A DNA stretch of 64,000 nucleotides. Source: CBDAPI01 sp965248635. Lineage in GTDB: Bacteria > Acidobacteriota > UBA6911 > RPQK01 > CBDAPI01. A model generated the notes under the pieces. That model was not told the DNA's origin, ran no database searches, and saw only the letters and a list, made by a program, of their open reading frames with translations. The DNA lies in assembly GCA_965248635.1 (NCBI GenBank), contig OZ252114.1:1612001-1676000 (forward strand). Direction: 5' to 3'. The position numbers and the translations under genes are program-made. Numbering within the stretch: the stretch's first letter is position 1; each line of letters begins with the position of its first letter. This document shows positions 51,762-60,818 of this stretch, piece by piece.

Positions 51762-54239
51762 ATGAGCACAAAAGGAGCCAAAACGTTTGTCGGTTTCGGG
51801 TTTGGGCCCATACAAAGCGGCTTGTTTCTCTTTGAAGCTTACAGATCGAAGAACTTCGGTCGCTTCCTGATAGCAGAAATCGATGAAGACCTGGTTCACG
51901 CCGTCCGAAGCAACAACGGGTGTTGCCGGATCAATGTCGCTCATAAGGATGGCATCCGAACTTTTGAATTGGAAGGAATCGAAATCCAGAACCCATGCTA
52001 CGAGTCTGACCGTAAGACAATCATCGATGCCGTTGCCGAATCGGAAGAGATCTGTACGGCGCTGCCAAGCATTGATTTTTATGACGGGGCGAATGAAACC
52101 AGCGCCGCCAGTATGATTAGTCTGGGTCTTTCGAGTCGCAGCGCCGCGATACCAACCATCGTTTACACTGCGGAAAATCATAACCAGGCTGCCGAAATCC
52201 TTTTCGAAGCGATATCCTCCAATGTCCCTCCAAGAACTCTCCAGGAAGTGCAGGTTGTCAACACGGTGATTGGAAAAATGAGTGGTGTCATTGTCGACTC
52301 GGACACGATCCAGAGGATCGGTCTGGAGACAGTCACGCCTCATTTGCCGCGAGCCGTTCTGGTGGAAGAATTCAACACCATTCTCATTTCCAGAATTAAC
52401 CTGAATAATCACCAGCGAGGAATCGCAGTCTTTGTTGAAAAGGATGATTTGCTCCCTTTCGAAGAGGCAAAACTCTACGGCCACAACGCGATTCATGCGC
52501 TGATTGCGTACCTGGCCGACCTGAAGGGGATGGAGACGATCGCCGAAGCAGGTCAGGATCCAGACATTATGAAAATCGCTCACCAAGCGTTTGTCCACGA
52601 ATCGGGAGCCGCTCTGCTGAGACTCCATCAGAACCTGAGTGACCCACTCTTTACGCCTGAAGGCTACCGGGAATATGCCGAAGATCTTCTTGAGCGAATG
52701 ATGAATCCCCACCTGCATGATCTTGTCTCCAGGGTTGCGCGCGATCCGGTTCGCAAACTGGGGTACGACGACAGGCTCTTCGGTACGATGCGCCTCGCCC
52801 TCCAATACAACGTGGAGCCCAGGTGCCTTGCCCTCGGGGCCGCCGCAGCAATCCTTTCCATGATGAAGCGTCGCGAGAGTCTTCACAGGCCCTTCCCGAC
52901 ACTGCCTGAGGATTCGTCCTGCTTATCCGATGAAACGGTAACCCAGTTGCTACGGGAAATTTGGGGAAGCAGGCAGGACGAGTATGCCCAGGAATTGATC
53001 GGATTAACCTGCAGGGCCCTTCAAACGATACAGCGCCGGGGGGAGGAAGAGATGGGTACACAGGCTGTTGTCGCAGGCCATATCTGCCTGGACATTATCC
53101 CGACCATCGAGAGCCAGCAGATTCATTTCTCACCCGGACAGCTGGTGGAAGTCGGTGCGGCTTGCGTGGCTACGGGAGGACCGGTCTCCAACACCGGTTT
53201 GGCTCTTCACAAGTTGGGAATCAAGACTCAACTCATGGGCAAAATCGGCAACGATCTGTTTGGCCGTGCGATTCGGGAGGTCATCGCCGGCCATGACTCC
53301 ACTCTGGTGGAGGGCATCATCGAAGTTCCCGACGAAGTGAGCTCTTATACGATCATACTGAGTTCTCGAGGCGCAGATCGGATGTTCCTCCACTGCCCGG
53401 CCTGCAACGACACGTTTGTAGCGGATGATGTCAAATATGATCTCGTGAAAGACTCACAATTGTTTCACTTCGGCTATCCCCCCTTGATGAAACGGATGAT
53501 TGAAAACGATGGCGTTGAACTGAAGGACCTGTTCCGAAGAGCCAAAGCGACAGGGGTCACCACTTCTCTGGACATGACGCTGCCGGACCCAGGTTCTTTC
53601 TCGGGCACTGTGAACTGGCCTGTCATTCTTTCCGGCGCGCTTCGGCACGTGGACATCTTCCTGCCCAGTTTGGAGGAAGTGCTGTGCACGCTGTACCCGG
53701 AGATCTACGCTAAACACTCTGACCAATTGTCGTCGTTTGTGAGACCTGAACTGGTGAGTTCTATCGGCGACGATCTGCTCTCGATGGGGCCGAAAATAGT
53801 GGGATTGAAACTGGGTGAGATGGGTCTTTACTTGAGAACTGCCGACCACCCCGATTGGGAAAGCATGGGCCGGGCGACACCGTCTGAACGGGTATCCTGG
53901 ACCGGGCGCCAGCTGTGGTCACCTTGCTTTAAAGCCCAAGTAGCAGGCACCACAGGGGCCGGAGACGCTACAATCGCAGGTTTTCTGGCGGGCTTTTTGC
54001 GTGGTCTGAAGCCGGAAAAAACGATCACAATGGCCTGTGCTGTTGGAGCCTGCAACGTGGAAGCGGCTGACGCTCTGGGGGGAATCCGTTCCTGGTCCGA
54101 AACTAAGAAACGTTCTGCTTCGGGATGGCCACGTGTGCCCCTGGCTTTTCCGATGGCTGGCTGGCACTGTGCTGGTGAAACCGGGCTGTTCTATGGCCCC
54201 AATGATGCAACGATTCCTAAAAGACAAAAGAGAGGTTGA
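51762..54239 (+). CDS. Mannitol-dehydrogenase-like / PfkB carbohydrate kinase fusion
   Basis: An 825-residue two-domain protein. Residues 1-430 are of the mannitol-1-phosphate/mannitol dehydrogenase type: the Rossmann end GFGFGPIQSGLFLFEAYR, then the C-terminal domain KLYGHNAIHALIAYLADLKG with the family's conserved Lys and Asn-His. From Met431 (MGTQAVVAGHICLDII) a complete PfkB/ribokinase-family kinase follows, with ATGGPVSNTGLALHKLG near its start and the anion hole and catalytic Asp in AGTTGAGDATIAGFLAG. The fusion would oxidise a polyol (or polyol phosphate) and phosphorylate the ketose, or its analogue, in one polypeptide. The end overlaps no gene; the convergent E1 gene is 31 bases away. 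AGGA lies before the ATG. Confidence 0.85.
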   Translation: MSTKGAKTFVGFGFGPIQSGLFLFEAYRSKNFGRFLIAEIDEDLVHAVRSNNGCCRINVAHKDGIRTFELEGIEIQNPCYESDRKTIIDAVAESEEICTALPSIDFYDGANETSAASMISLGLSSRSAAIPTIVYTAENHNQAAEILFEAISSNVPPRTLQEVQVVNTVIGKMSGVIVDSDTIQRIGLETVTPHLPRAVLVEEFNTILISRINLNNHQRGIAVFVEKDDLLPFEEAKLYGHNAIHALIAYLADLKGMETIAEAGQDPDIMKIAHQAFVHESGAALLRLHQNLSDPLFTPEGYREYAEDLLERMMNPHLHDLVSRVARDPVRKLGYDDRLFGTMRLALQYNVEPRCLALGAAAAILSMMKRRESLHRPFPTLPEDSSCLSDETVTQLLREIWGSRQDEYAQELIGLTCRALQTIQRRGEEEMGTQAVVAGHICLDIIPTIESQQIHFSPGQLVEVGAACVATGGPVSNTGLALHKLGIKTQLMGKIGNDLFGRAIREVIAGHDSTLVEGIIEVPDEVSSYTIILSSRGADRMFLHCPACNDTFVADDVKYDLVKDSQLFHFGYPPLMKRMIENDGVELKDLFRRAKATGVTTSLDMTLPDPGSFSGTVNWPVILSGALRHVDIFLPSLEEVLCTLYPEIYAKHSDQLSSFVRPELVSSIGDDLLSMGPKIVGLKLGEMGLYLRTADHPDWESMGRATPSERVSWTGRQLWSPCFKAQVAGTTGAGDATIAGFLAGFLRGLKPEKTITMACAVGACNVEAADALGGIRSWSETKKRSASGWPRVPLAFPMAGWHCAGETGLFYGPNDATIPKRQKRG

Positions 54240-54270
54240 GATCATTGTCTTTGGCAATCCTCCCTTTGAT

Positions 54271-56739
54271 TCAGAGTCCCCTAGCACTCCTGTCCATAAG
54301 GTTGGAAATACTGCATTCGCGAGCCACCGTATGGCCGGCTAAAGGCTGAATGTGTTCGTGAACTGCGTCAATGATATCAGCAGGAAAGGGAAAAAAGGCA
54401 TCCTCAATCTCATCGGGTGGAGTGATCCAATTTCGGGCACCGACCACGACCGGGGAAGCGTCCAGTTCATCGAAGGCAAATTGTGTGATTTTGGCAGCCA
54501 TCGTGTGCAGAATGCTCCCTCGCTCGCAGGCGTCGGAAACGAGAAGGATCTTACCTGTTTTCTGAACGGATTCGACCACCTTTTCATAATCGAAGGGTAC
54601 GATGGAGCGGGCATCGATGATTTCACAGGACATCTGATACTGCTCTTCAAGTGTCTCTGCCGCTTGCAGGGCCCTATAGAGGGTGGCACCCACGGTCAAG
54701 ATCGTTAGGTCGCCGCCTTCCTTTCGGCGGGCGGGTTCCCCGATGGGTACTTCATAATAGCCTTCGGGCACACCTTCCGGGACAAACTCCTCGGGTTGAT
54801 CATAGATGCGCTGGCTCTCGAAAAAAATAACGGGATCGGTACCCGTGAGTGCCGAGTACATGAGCCCCTTGGCATCGAAGGGAGTGGCTGGAAACACCAC
54901 TTTCAAGCCGGGAATGTGGGCACAAATCGAGGTCCAGTCTTGGCTGTGCTGTGCTCCGTACTTGGAACCCACCGAAACGCGAACCACGACGGGCATCTTG
55001 AGGAGCCCTCCGGACATGGATTGCCACTTGGCCAGTTGATTGAAGACCTCATCACCGGCTCGTCCCAGGAAGTCGCAATACATCAATTCAACCAGGGCAC
55101 GTCCTCCTTCAAGGGCATAGCCGACGGCCGTACCTACAATGGCTCCTTCGGAGATCGGAGTGTTAAACAGTCGGTGATAGGGCAGAGCCTCGGTGAGGCC
55201 CCGGTAGACGGCAAAGGCCCCTCCCCAATCTCGATTTTCTTCTCCGTAGGCGATCAGCGTGGGGTCAACATAAAAACGGTCCAGAATCGCTTCGAAAAGC
55301 GCGTCTCGAATTCCGATGCAGCGGATTTTGGGCAATCGATTGCCGTTTTCGTCAAAGGCCGATCGACTGCGTCGTGCGAGCTGCTGCAGGCGGGCGTTGT
55401 CATGCTTGGGGATTAAGACCTCTGGAGTGTCCTCCGCCAGAGCCTCGATTGTTTCGCCCGAGTACATGGTACGATCCAGCAGGCAATCCACCATCTTGAG
55501 ATCAGCACGCGGGGAGATTTCCAGATCGATGGCCTTTTCATAGGCTTTGAGGATTGCTGCGTCGACCTGCTCCCGAATCGCATCGCGCTGTTGGGGCGAA
55601 CAGACACCGGCTTCGATAAGTTGCTCGACATAGGTGACCAGCGGATCAACCTGCTTCCAGGCCTCGATTTCAGACCTCTCACGGTAGGAACTGGCGTCCG
55701 AAGGGGAGTGTCCGCTGAAACGATAGGTCAACGTATCCAGAAGAACCGGGCCGTCACCCTGTTCGATGATCTTCTTCTTTCGAGCCATGGCATCGATCAC
55801 CGCCAGGGGGTTGTATCCATCCACCCTTTCGGCATGCATCTGCTGGGGATTCAGGGAAGCTCCCAGGCGAGCCAGAACTTCAAATCCCATGGTCTCTCCG
55901 ATGGGCTGCCCTCCCATGCCGTAGAAGTTATTTACAAAATTGACAATCAGCGGCAGGCCGCGTCGGTGGGGCTCATCCCATAACTCTTTGAACTGGGCCA
56001 TGGTGGAAAAGCAAAGACCCTCCCACACGGGTCCACACCCGGCGGCCGCGTCCCCGATGTTGACCACGACGATGCCGGCTTTTCGGTTGACGTTCTTGTA
56101 CAGGGCAGCACCCACGCCGATGTCCGCCGAGGCCCCGACAATGGCGTTGTTCGGATAGATCCCAAAGGGGGGAAAAAAGGCATGCATCGAACCTCCCATG
56201 CCCCTGTTAAAGCCCGCCATTCGTCCAAATATTTCCGCCAGTGCCCCGTAGAGGAGATAGTCCATGGCCAATTCTCTGACGGATCCGGCGGCATCTTTTT
56301 CGACGACTCGCAGGCACTCACCGTCGAAGTAGTTTTCCATGATCGGCAGCAGCGAATCTTCCGGCAGCTTTTCAATCGCCGAAAGCCCTTTGGCAAGAAT
56401 TTCGCCGTGGCTTCGGTGACTGCCGTAAATGTGGTCCTCGGAACCCAGCAGGAAGGCTTGTCCGACGGCGGCTCCTTCCTGACCGATGGACAGGTGGGCC
56501 GGGCCGGTGTGACTGTATTTGATTCCCTGATAGTTGCCCCGCAGCTTGACTTCGTTCAGCATACTTTCGAATGCCCGAATGATGGCCATGTCACGAAAGA
56601 TGTTGACCAAGTCCTTCTCGCTGTAGCACGCCAGCTCTTGGCGGATCGTCTTCTCGTATTGGTTGACAGGAATCGGCGTGAATGCGACACGGCCACTTTG
56701 GCGAACTTGTTCCGGGATAATCATCTGACTCTTTGGCAT
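54271..56739 (-). CDS. Fused E1 alpha-beta of a 2-oxoacid dehydrogenase complex
   Basis: An 822-residue thiamine-diphosphate decarboxylase with both E1 subunits in one chain. The alpha part (1-about 440) has the TPP-binding motif from GDAAAGCGPVWEGLCF to FVNNFYGMGG and the phosphorylation-loop-like RFSGHSPSDASSYRE. The beta part (about 470-822) has YGEENRDWGGAFAVYRGL, PISEGAIVGTAVGYALEGG and CDFLGRAGDEVFNQLAKW. Together with E2 it would oxidise pyruvate, a branched-chain acid or acetoin to acyl-CoA. It starts 31 bases after the DeoR-type regulator gene, same strand. No E3 gene is seen. Confidence 0.9.
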   Translation of the reverse strand: MPKSQMIIPEQVRQSGRVAFTPIPVNQYEKTIRQELACYSEKDLVNIFRDMAIIRAFESMLNEVKLRGNYQGIKYSHTGPAHLSIGQEGAAVGQAFLLGSEDHIYGSHRSHGEILAKGLSAIEKLPEDSLLPIMENYFDGECLRVVEKDAAGSVRELAMDYLLYGALAEIFGRMAGFNRGMGGSMHAFFPPFGIYPNNAIVGASADIGVGAALYKNVNRKAGIVVVNIGDAAAGCGPVWEGLCFSTMAQFKELWDEPHRRGLPLIVNFVNNFYGMGGQPIGETMGFEVLARLGASLNPQQMHAERVDGYNPLAVIDAMARKKKIIEQGDGPVLLDTLTYRFSGHSPSDASSYRERSEIEAWKQVDPLVTYVEQLIEAGVCSPQQRDAIREQVDAAILKAYEKAIDLEISPRADLKMVDCLLDRTMYSGETIEALAEDTPEVLIPKHDNARLQQLARRSRSAFDENGNRLPKIRCIGIRDALFEAILDRFYVDPTLIAYGEENRDWGGAFAVYRGLTEALPYHRLFNTPISEGAIVGTAVGYALEGGRALVELMYCDFLGRAGDEVFNQLAKWQSMSGGLLKMPVVVRVSVGSKYGAQHSQDWTSICAHIPGLKVVFPATPFDAKGLMYSALTGTDPVIFFESQRIYDQPEEFVPEGVPEGYYEVPIGEPARRKEGGDLTILTVGATLYRALQAAETLEEQYQMSCEIIDARSIVPFDYEKVVESVQKTGKILLVSDACERGSILHTMAAKITQFAFDELDASPVVVGARNWITPPDEIEDAFFPFPADIIDAVHEHIQPLAGHTVARECSISNLMDRSARGL

Positions 56740-56769
56740 TGCCGTACTCCGTTTTCCTGTGTAAAAGCC

Positions 56770-57570
56770 TCAATCGGGTTCCGTCGAGTCTTCATCGGGA
56801 TAGATCAAATCGATGCCCTTGCCGTCCAAGAATTGGGTCCATTCGGATCGCGGCCGTTGATCCGTTACAACGCGCGATATGAAATCCCAATCTACGATTT
56901 TGAACAGAGAGGCCGAGTCAAACTTCGTGTGGTCCACCAGAAGGATCGTCTCGCGACCGTTGCGAACAGCCAAGCGGTAGAGGTGAGCGCTCTCGATGTC
57001 ACTCGCGGCCACACCGAACTCCATGCTGAGTCCGTCAGCGCCAATAAAGGCCAGATAGCCTCTCAGCTGGTCAAGAGTAGCCGTGGCCAGGGGTCCGACG
57101 GAATCCATGCGGTCGGGACGATACAGGCCACCGAGCATAATCACCTTCAAGCCCTGAGTCTGGCCCAGCTCCAAAGCAAGACGCGCGGAATTGACGACAA
57201 TCGAGAGCCCTCGCAGGGACTTCAACGACTGGACCATTTCAAAACAGGTTGTCCCCGAATCAACCAGCAGCTGCTCGTCGTCCGACACCAAGGTTGCGGC
57301 CAATCGTCCAATCACGCGCTTGGCTCCCACATTGCGAAGGGATTTGGAACGGAAAGAGAAGTCGGAAACGCGCGGCAGGCTGGCGCCTCCGTACACCATT
57401 TCGAGCTGGTTGTTGGCGGCCAAAGCGCGCAGGTCACGGCGCACAGTGGCTTCGGAAACGGCCATGTCCTCGGCCAGGTCTCTGACGCTCACATGTCCAA
57501 TTTTGTAGATCTTAGTCAGTATGCGCTGCCGTCGTTCCTGCAATTTGTTGCTTATTTTGCCCATTTCCAT
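56770..57570 (-). CDS. DeoR/GlpR family transcriptional regulator
   Basis: A 266-residue repressor. The N-terminal winged helix-turn-helix is ERRQRILTKIYKIGHVSVRD with LAEDMAVSEATVRRDLRALA and the family signature GGASL following. The C-terminal sensor domain is the sugar-isomerase-like DeoRC fold with VDSGTTCFEMVQSL and IGADGLSMEFGV. It usually responds to a phosphorylated sugar intermediate. ATG 57570 is preferred with GGTGAG in front; a TTG at 57585 is possible. It sits between E1 and E2 and likely controls the whole locus. Confidence 0.87.
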   Translation of the reverse strand: MEMGKISNKLQERRQRILTKIYKIGHVSVRDLAEDMAVSEATVRRDLRALAANNQLEMVYGGASLPRVSDFSFRSKSLRNVGAKRVIGRLAATLVSDDEQLLVDSGTTCFEMVQSLKSLRGLSIVVNSARLALELGQTQGLKVIMLGGLYRPDRMDSVGPLATATLDQLRGYLAFIGADGLSMEFGVAASDIESAHLYRLAVRNGRETILLVDHTKFDSASLFKIVDWDFISRVVTDQRPRSEWTQFLDGKGIDLIYPDEDSTEPD

Positions 57571-57598
57571 TGAGATTCTCACCAAATTAAATAAGAAA

Positions 57599-57640
57599 TG
57601 AATAAGAGTTTCAATTAAAACGTGACAATTTGTGCTTGAC
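57599..57640. promoter_or_regulatory. Candidate operator region between deoR and E2 genes
   Basis: The AT-rich divergent gap holds the imperfect palindrome GAAATGAATAAGAGTTTC (about 57596-57613), an arrangement of GAAA/TTTC half-sites like those bound by some GlpR-type repressors. It overlaps the promoter region for both directions. Assignment as the DeoR operator is an inference only. Confidence 0.25.
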
Positions 57641-57664
57641 TCCAGACGATTCGTTTCATAATCT
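57636..57664 (+). promoter_or_regulatory. Promoter for the E2 gene
   Basis: TTGACT at 57636-57641 is followed 15 bases later by CATAAT (57657-57662), or 17 bases later by TAATCT (57659-57664). Either -10 fits a sigma70-type promoter about 20-25 bases before the E2 ATG at 57685. It is divergent from the regulator gene. Confidence 0.5.
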
Positions 57665-57684
57665 CAATCGCGCGTTGGGCAAAC

Positions 57685-58869
57685 ATGTTTGAGATCACCC
57701 TGCCCCAGGCCGGACAATCCATGGAAGAGGGGACCATCCTTCTCTGGCACAAGCAGGAGGGGGAACAGGTGGAAAAGGGGGAGATTCTCCTAGAGATTGA
57801 AACCGACAAGGCAACCCTTGAAGTCGAATCCACACACGGTGGAACCCTGCGCAAAATCCTCTGTCCCGAAGGCGAGACGGTGCCCGTCCTCACGGTGTTG
57901 GCGCTCGTGGGAGACGCCAATGAAGAAGTCCCTAGCCGCTGGGTCGAAGGCCCAGAGGAATCTGCTCCAGGGCTGGCGGCGGAAAGTGCCCAAAGCAACG
58001 GGCAGTCCTCCGCCCAGACGCAGGTCCCGTCACCGTCTCCAGATCCTGAGGCCCCGAGGCTCAGCCAACCAGGTCGCCTCAAGGCCTCACCCTCAGCACG
58101 AAGGGCCGCCCGAGACCACGGCATTGATCTGGCCACTCTCGGCACCGGGAGCGGTCCCAAGGGCCGGATCCTTCTCAGCGACGTGATCCGGGCTGCGGGT
58201 GCCACCGCCAAGTCTGTACGACGACGCATGACTCCCATGCGAAAGGCGATTGCCCGAAGCGTTTCGCTCTCCAAGCAGAAGATCCCTCACTTCTATATGC
58301 GTCTGACCATCGACGCCGGCCCGCTTTTGGCTTTTTATCAGGAACAAAAGAACGCTTCAGCATGCACTCTGAACGACCTCATTGCCCTGGCCTGCGGCCG
58401 GATCCTTCGTGACTTTCCCTCCTTCCGCAGCCGCATCGACCAGGATGAAGTGGTTGAAATGCCTTCGGCGAACCTGGGCATCGCCGTGGGGACGGAGGAA
58501 GGCCTCGTCGTCCCAGTGATCACCGGGGCCGACCGCTTGACGCTTGGACAACTGGCAGCAGAGAGCCGGCGTATCATCGAGATGGCGCGCAGGGGGAAGG
58601 TTGAGGGAATGGGAAAAGGCGTCCTGACGATCACCAATCTTGGAATGTTCGGAGTGGAGGAATTCTCCGCAATTATCAATCCACCTGAGTCGGCCATCCT
58701 CGCCGTGGGAGCCGTTCGGGAGGATGTGATCGTACAGGATGGCGCCATTCGCGCCGGGCGGTTGATGGCACTGACCCTCAGCTGCGACCACCGTCTCGTG
58801 GATGGATTGTTGGCCGCCGAATTCCTGGGGCGCCTCAAGAAAGCTCTCGAGGACCCGGCCTCGCTCTGA
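57685..58869 (+). CDS. Dihydrolipoamide acyltransferase (E2)
   Basis: A 394-residue E2 core. One lipoyl domain has IETDKATLEVES with the modified lysine at about 44; the peripheral subunit-binding domain is ASPSARRAARDHGIDLATLG at about 133-152. The catalytic domain ends in LTLSCDHRLVDGLLAAEFLG with the His and Asp of the active site. E2 transfers the acyl group from the lipoyl arm to CoA and forms the complex core. Together with the fused E1 divergently encoded nearby it makes two of the three parts of a 2-oxoacid dehydrogenase. Confidence 0.92.
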   Translation: MFEITLPQAGQSMEEGTILLWHKQEGEQVEKGEILLEIETDKATLEVESTHGGTLRKILCPEGETVPVLTVLALVGDANEEVPSRWVEGPEESAPGLAAESAQSNGQSSAQTQVPSPSPDPEAPRLSQPGRLKASPSARRAARDHGIDLATLGTGSGPKGRILLSDVIRAAGATAKSVRRRMTPMRKAIARSVSLSKQKIPHFYMRLTIDAGPLLAFYQEQKNASACTLNDLIALACGRILRDFPSFRSRIDQDEVVEMPSANLGIAVGTEEGLVVPVITGADRLTLGQLAAESRRIIEMARRGKVEGMGKGVLTITNLGMFGVEEFSAIINPPESAILAVGAVREDVIVQDGAIRAGRLMALTLSCDHRLVDGLLAAEFLGRLKKALEDPASL

Positions 58870-59040
58870 AAATGAACAAGCAAGAAGGAAACAACCCGCC
58901 CGCTTCCAGGAATTAGGCGAAATAAGCTGTCTGACTGGTGGTGAGTTACTACAGAATTGGCCAGGGGGTACCCCCCGGGTGCTTCAATGTAGGGGTTCGT
59001 CAGCGTGAGCGGAGTTGAAATCCGATGGACACGTCACTCG

Positions 59041-60096
59041 CTACGCTGAAGAATCCGCAACCCCTAGAAGATGCTCGACGACGTACAGTTCCAGGCCTTC
59101 ATAATCTCGAGCTTCGACGAACTGCTGTTCGCGCTGCCGGTCAAAACTGCGGACCTTGTCCACGAGGTGAAGGAATATTGTGCGGCTGTTGCTCAGATGT
59201 GCGGTTACCGGTTCGTTCTGTTGTGTTCGCATGGCCTTGCCGTCCAGGCCGATGAACTCACCCTGTCGGCCAAATCCGCCTTCCTCGAGCACACGCACCT
59301 GGTTGAAAGCGCCGCGAAGATTTGCTGAGCCAAACGACTTGTCCTGATCGAACTTTAGGCCATTCTGGTCGTTCAAATGGACGCTGGCCAGTTTGCCGTG
59401 TGCCAGGGCGAACGCCATTTCGTCCGCCGGATCCAGACCGGCCAGAATCGCGTGAGCGGTTTCGATCAGCCCGGAAACGCGCGACGGATCATCGCTGGCA
59501 TAGGCAATCGTCAGGGCATGGCCGATGGTTGGAACGTAGGCATGGTCCATCGGCTCATTGGGCTTGGGCTCGATCCAAATAAGCACCTCGGGATCGTAGG
59601 CCAACATTTTGTTAACCGCTTGCAGGATGCGGTCATAGGCTACCCGGGCGTTCTTGGATTCACGAATGTACGATCCTTCGCGAGCCAGCCACAGGACAAT
59701 ATTGCGAGTGCCCACTTCACGGGCCAGGTCGATGGCCTTTAATGAACGGTCGATCGCATACTGCCGATGCTCGGCCGAATTGGATGTAAATCCGCCGTCA
59801 ATCGTTTGCTCGGCAAACCAGAGCCTTGGCGCAACAAACTCGGCAACCAATCCTTGGTCCTGCAAAATCTGTCCCACTTCTTGGGCACGGCCTAACGCCT
59901 GTTCCGGCGACAAATCGTCAATCCCCTCTACAACATCGTCGTCGTGAAACTGCACACCGTCGAAACCAAGCGATTTGTAGAGATTCATTTTGGTCGCCAG
60001 TTCCACTGGCTTACGAACATCAGGGCCGAACGGATCGGCTCCCTCGCTAATATTCCAAGGTCCAAAAGAAAATCGATAAGTGGTCGGTTCCGACAT
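59041..60096 (-). CDS. Xylose-isomerase family sugar isomerase
   Basis: A 351-residue TIM-barrel isomerase. The active-site signature GFDGVQFHDDDV at about 44-55 matches GVTFHDDD of actinobacterial-type xylose isomerases, with catalytic His and Asp. Further matches are DGGFTSNSAEHRQYAIDR, the metal-ligand segment IWIEPKPNEPMDH and HLNDQNGLKFDQDK. The LWGGREG loop reads LWLAREG, a change near the substrate pocket, and the chain is about 40 residues shorter than typical XylA. It interconverts an aldose and ketose; xylose, glucose or another sugar is possible. It is followed downstream by non-coding sequence and by the E2 gene on the other strand. Confidence 0.82.
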   Translation of the reverse strand: MSEPTTYRFSFGPWNISEGADPFGPDVRKPVELATKMNLYKSLGFDGVQFHDDDVVEGIDDLSPEQALGRAQEVGQILQDQGLVAEFVAPRLWFAEQTIDGGFTSNSAEHRQYAIDRSLKAIDLAREVGTRNIVLWLAREGSYIRESKNARVAYDRILQAVNKMLAYDPEVLIWIEPKPNEPMDHAYVPTIGHALTIAYASDDPSRVSGLIETAHAILAGLDPADEMAFALAHGKLASVHLNDQNGLKFDQDKSFGSANLRGAFNQVRVLEEGGFGRQGEFIGLDGKAMRTQQNEPVTAHLSNSRTIFLHLVDKVRSFDRQREQQFVEARDYEGLELYVVEHLLGVADSSA

Positions 60097-60594
60097 GGTG
60101 ATACCTACGGGTTACCAGAGACAATCATAGTTGCTAACAGCAATTACTTTGTAGCTGCCGCAATGGTACACAAGCCACGTGAGATTCTCCAGTAGCCAGA
60201 ATCGACCGCCTGTTGAATCGACCCGGTCGTACACGGCACCTGCATCCAGGAAAAAGGAGAAAAAGGGGACATCCATGATAAGTAATTGTCAAGTGAGACA
60301 AGGATCCCCCCTCGGTGCTGTGGAGAGCACCGTTGAGTATGAAGAAAGTGCCTCGAGACTTTCAATCGTGGGGGTCAATGGCAAGCATGACCAGACATCC
60401 ATGAGCTGTATCGGGCCTCGAAGGGCCGTCACAGAAGATTGAGTTTGGGTTAACCCGCCGGCCTCCAAACAGTCTACGGGTGTATCGGAGCCGTTGTCTG
60501 CGGCCGTCACACAGTCCCTTTAAGGGAGGACCGGCGGGAGTCTCGATCAGTCAAAAATCTTCAAAACCTTCCACGAACTTGCGTCCCCAGCTCT
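60097..60594. other. About 500 bases with no supportable gene
   Basis: No convincing open frame on either strand. It contains a purine-rich stretch (about 60248-60270) and an inverted repeat: CCCGCCGG with CTCC at about 60454-60467 against GGAG with CCGGCGGG at about 60525-60538, able to form a long stem with a loop of roughly 57 bases. This sits beside the IS110 remnant and may be a relic of a mobile element. Confidence 0.4.
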
Positions 60595-60818
60595 TCAGAC
60601 CCGTAGCTGGAAGGGCCTGCCCGAGCGATCCACGGCCAGCAGATAGGCCACCAGTTTGCGTGCCACCTGGATAGTGGCTCGATTGGCATGACCCTGCTCG
60701 AGGGCCTTGTGGTAGACGGCAGCCAGTCCGGGGTGAAATCGAGGAGCCAGTTTAGCTGCTTCAATCAAGGTGCGCTGCAGGTGCTTGTTGCGCTGCTTTG
60801 AAATCGGCCCTCGCTGGG
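60595..60818 (-). pseudogene. IS110-family transposase, C-terminal remnant
   Basis: The minus-strand frame encodes RGPISKQRNKHLQRTLIEAA, then RATIQVARKLVAYLLAVDRSG, ending QLRV and stop at 60595. This is the well-known C-terminal end (IS116/IS110/IS902 transposase domain) of IS110 transposases, which carries the conserved region with the active-site Ser upstream; here only about 74 codons remain. The upstream part is cut where the IS21-like left end begins (about 60819). Confidence 0.7.

Noticed and set aside
51684..52886. 400-codon minus-strand frame over the dehydrogenase-kinase fusion
   Set aside because: Mirror frame; the plus strand carries two recognisable enzyme domains.
56182..57573. 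463-codon plus-strand frame over E1 and deoR
   Set aside because: Runs antisense through two unrelated conserved genes.
60144..60365. 73-codon minus-strand frame as a gene
   Set aside because: Cys/His/Ser-rich with no homology that I recognise and a purine-run context; likely mobile-element debris.
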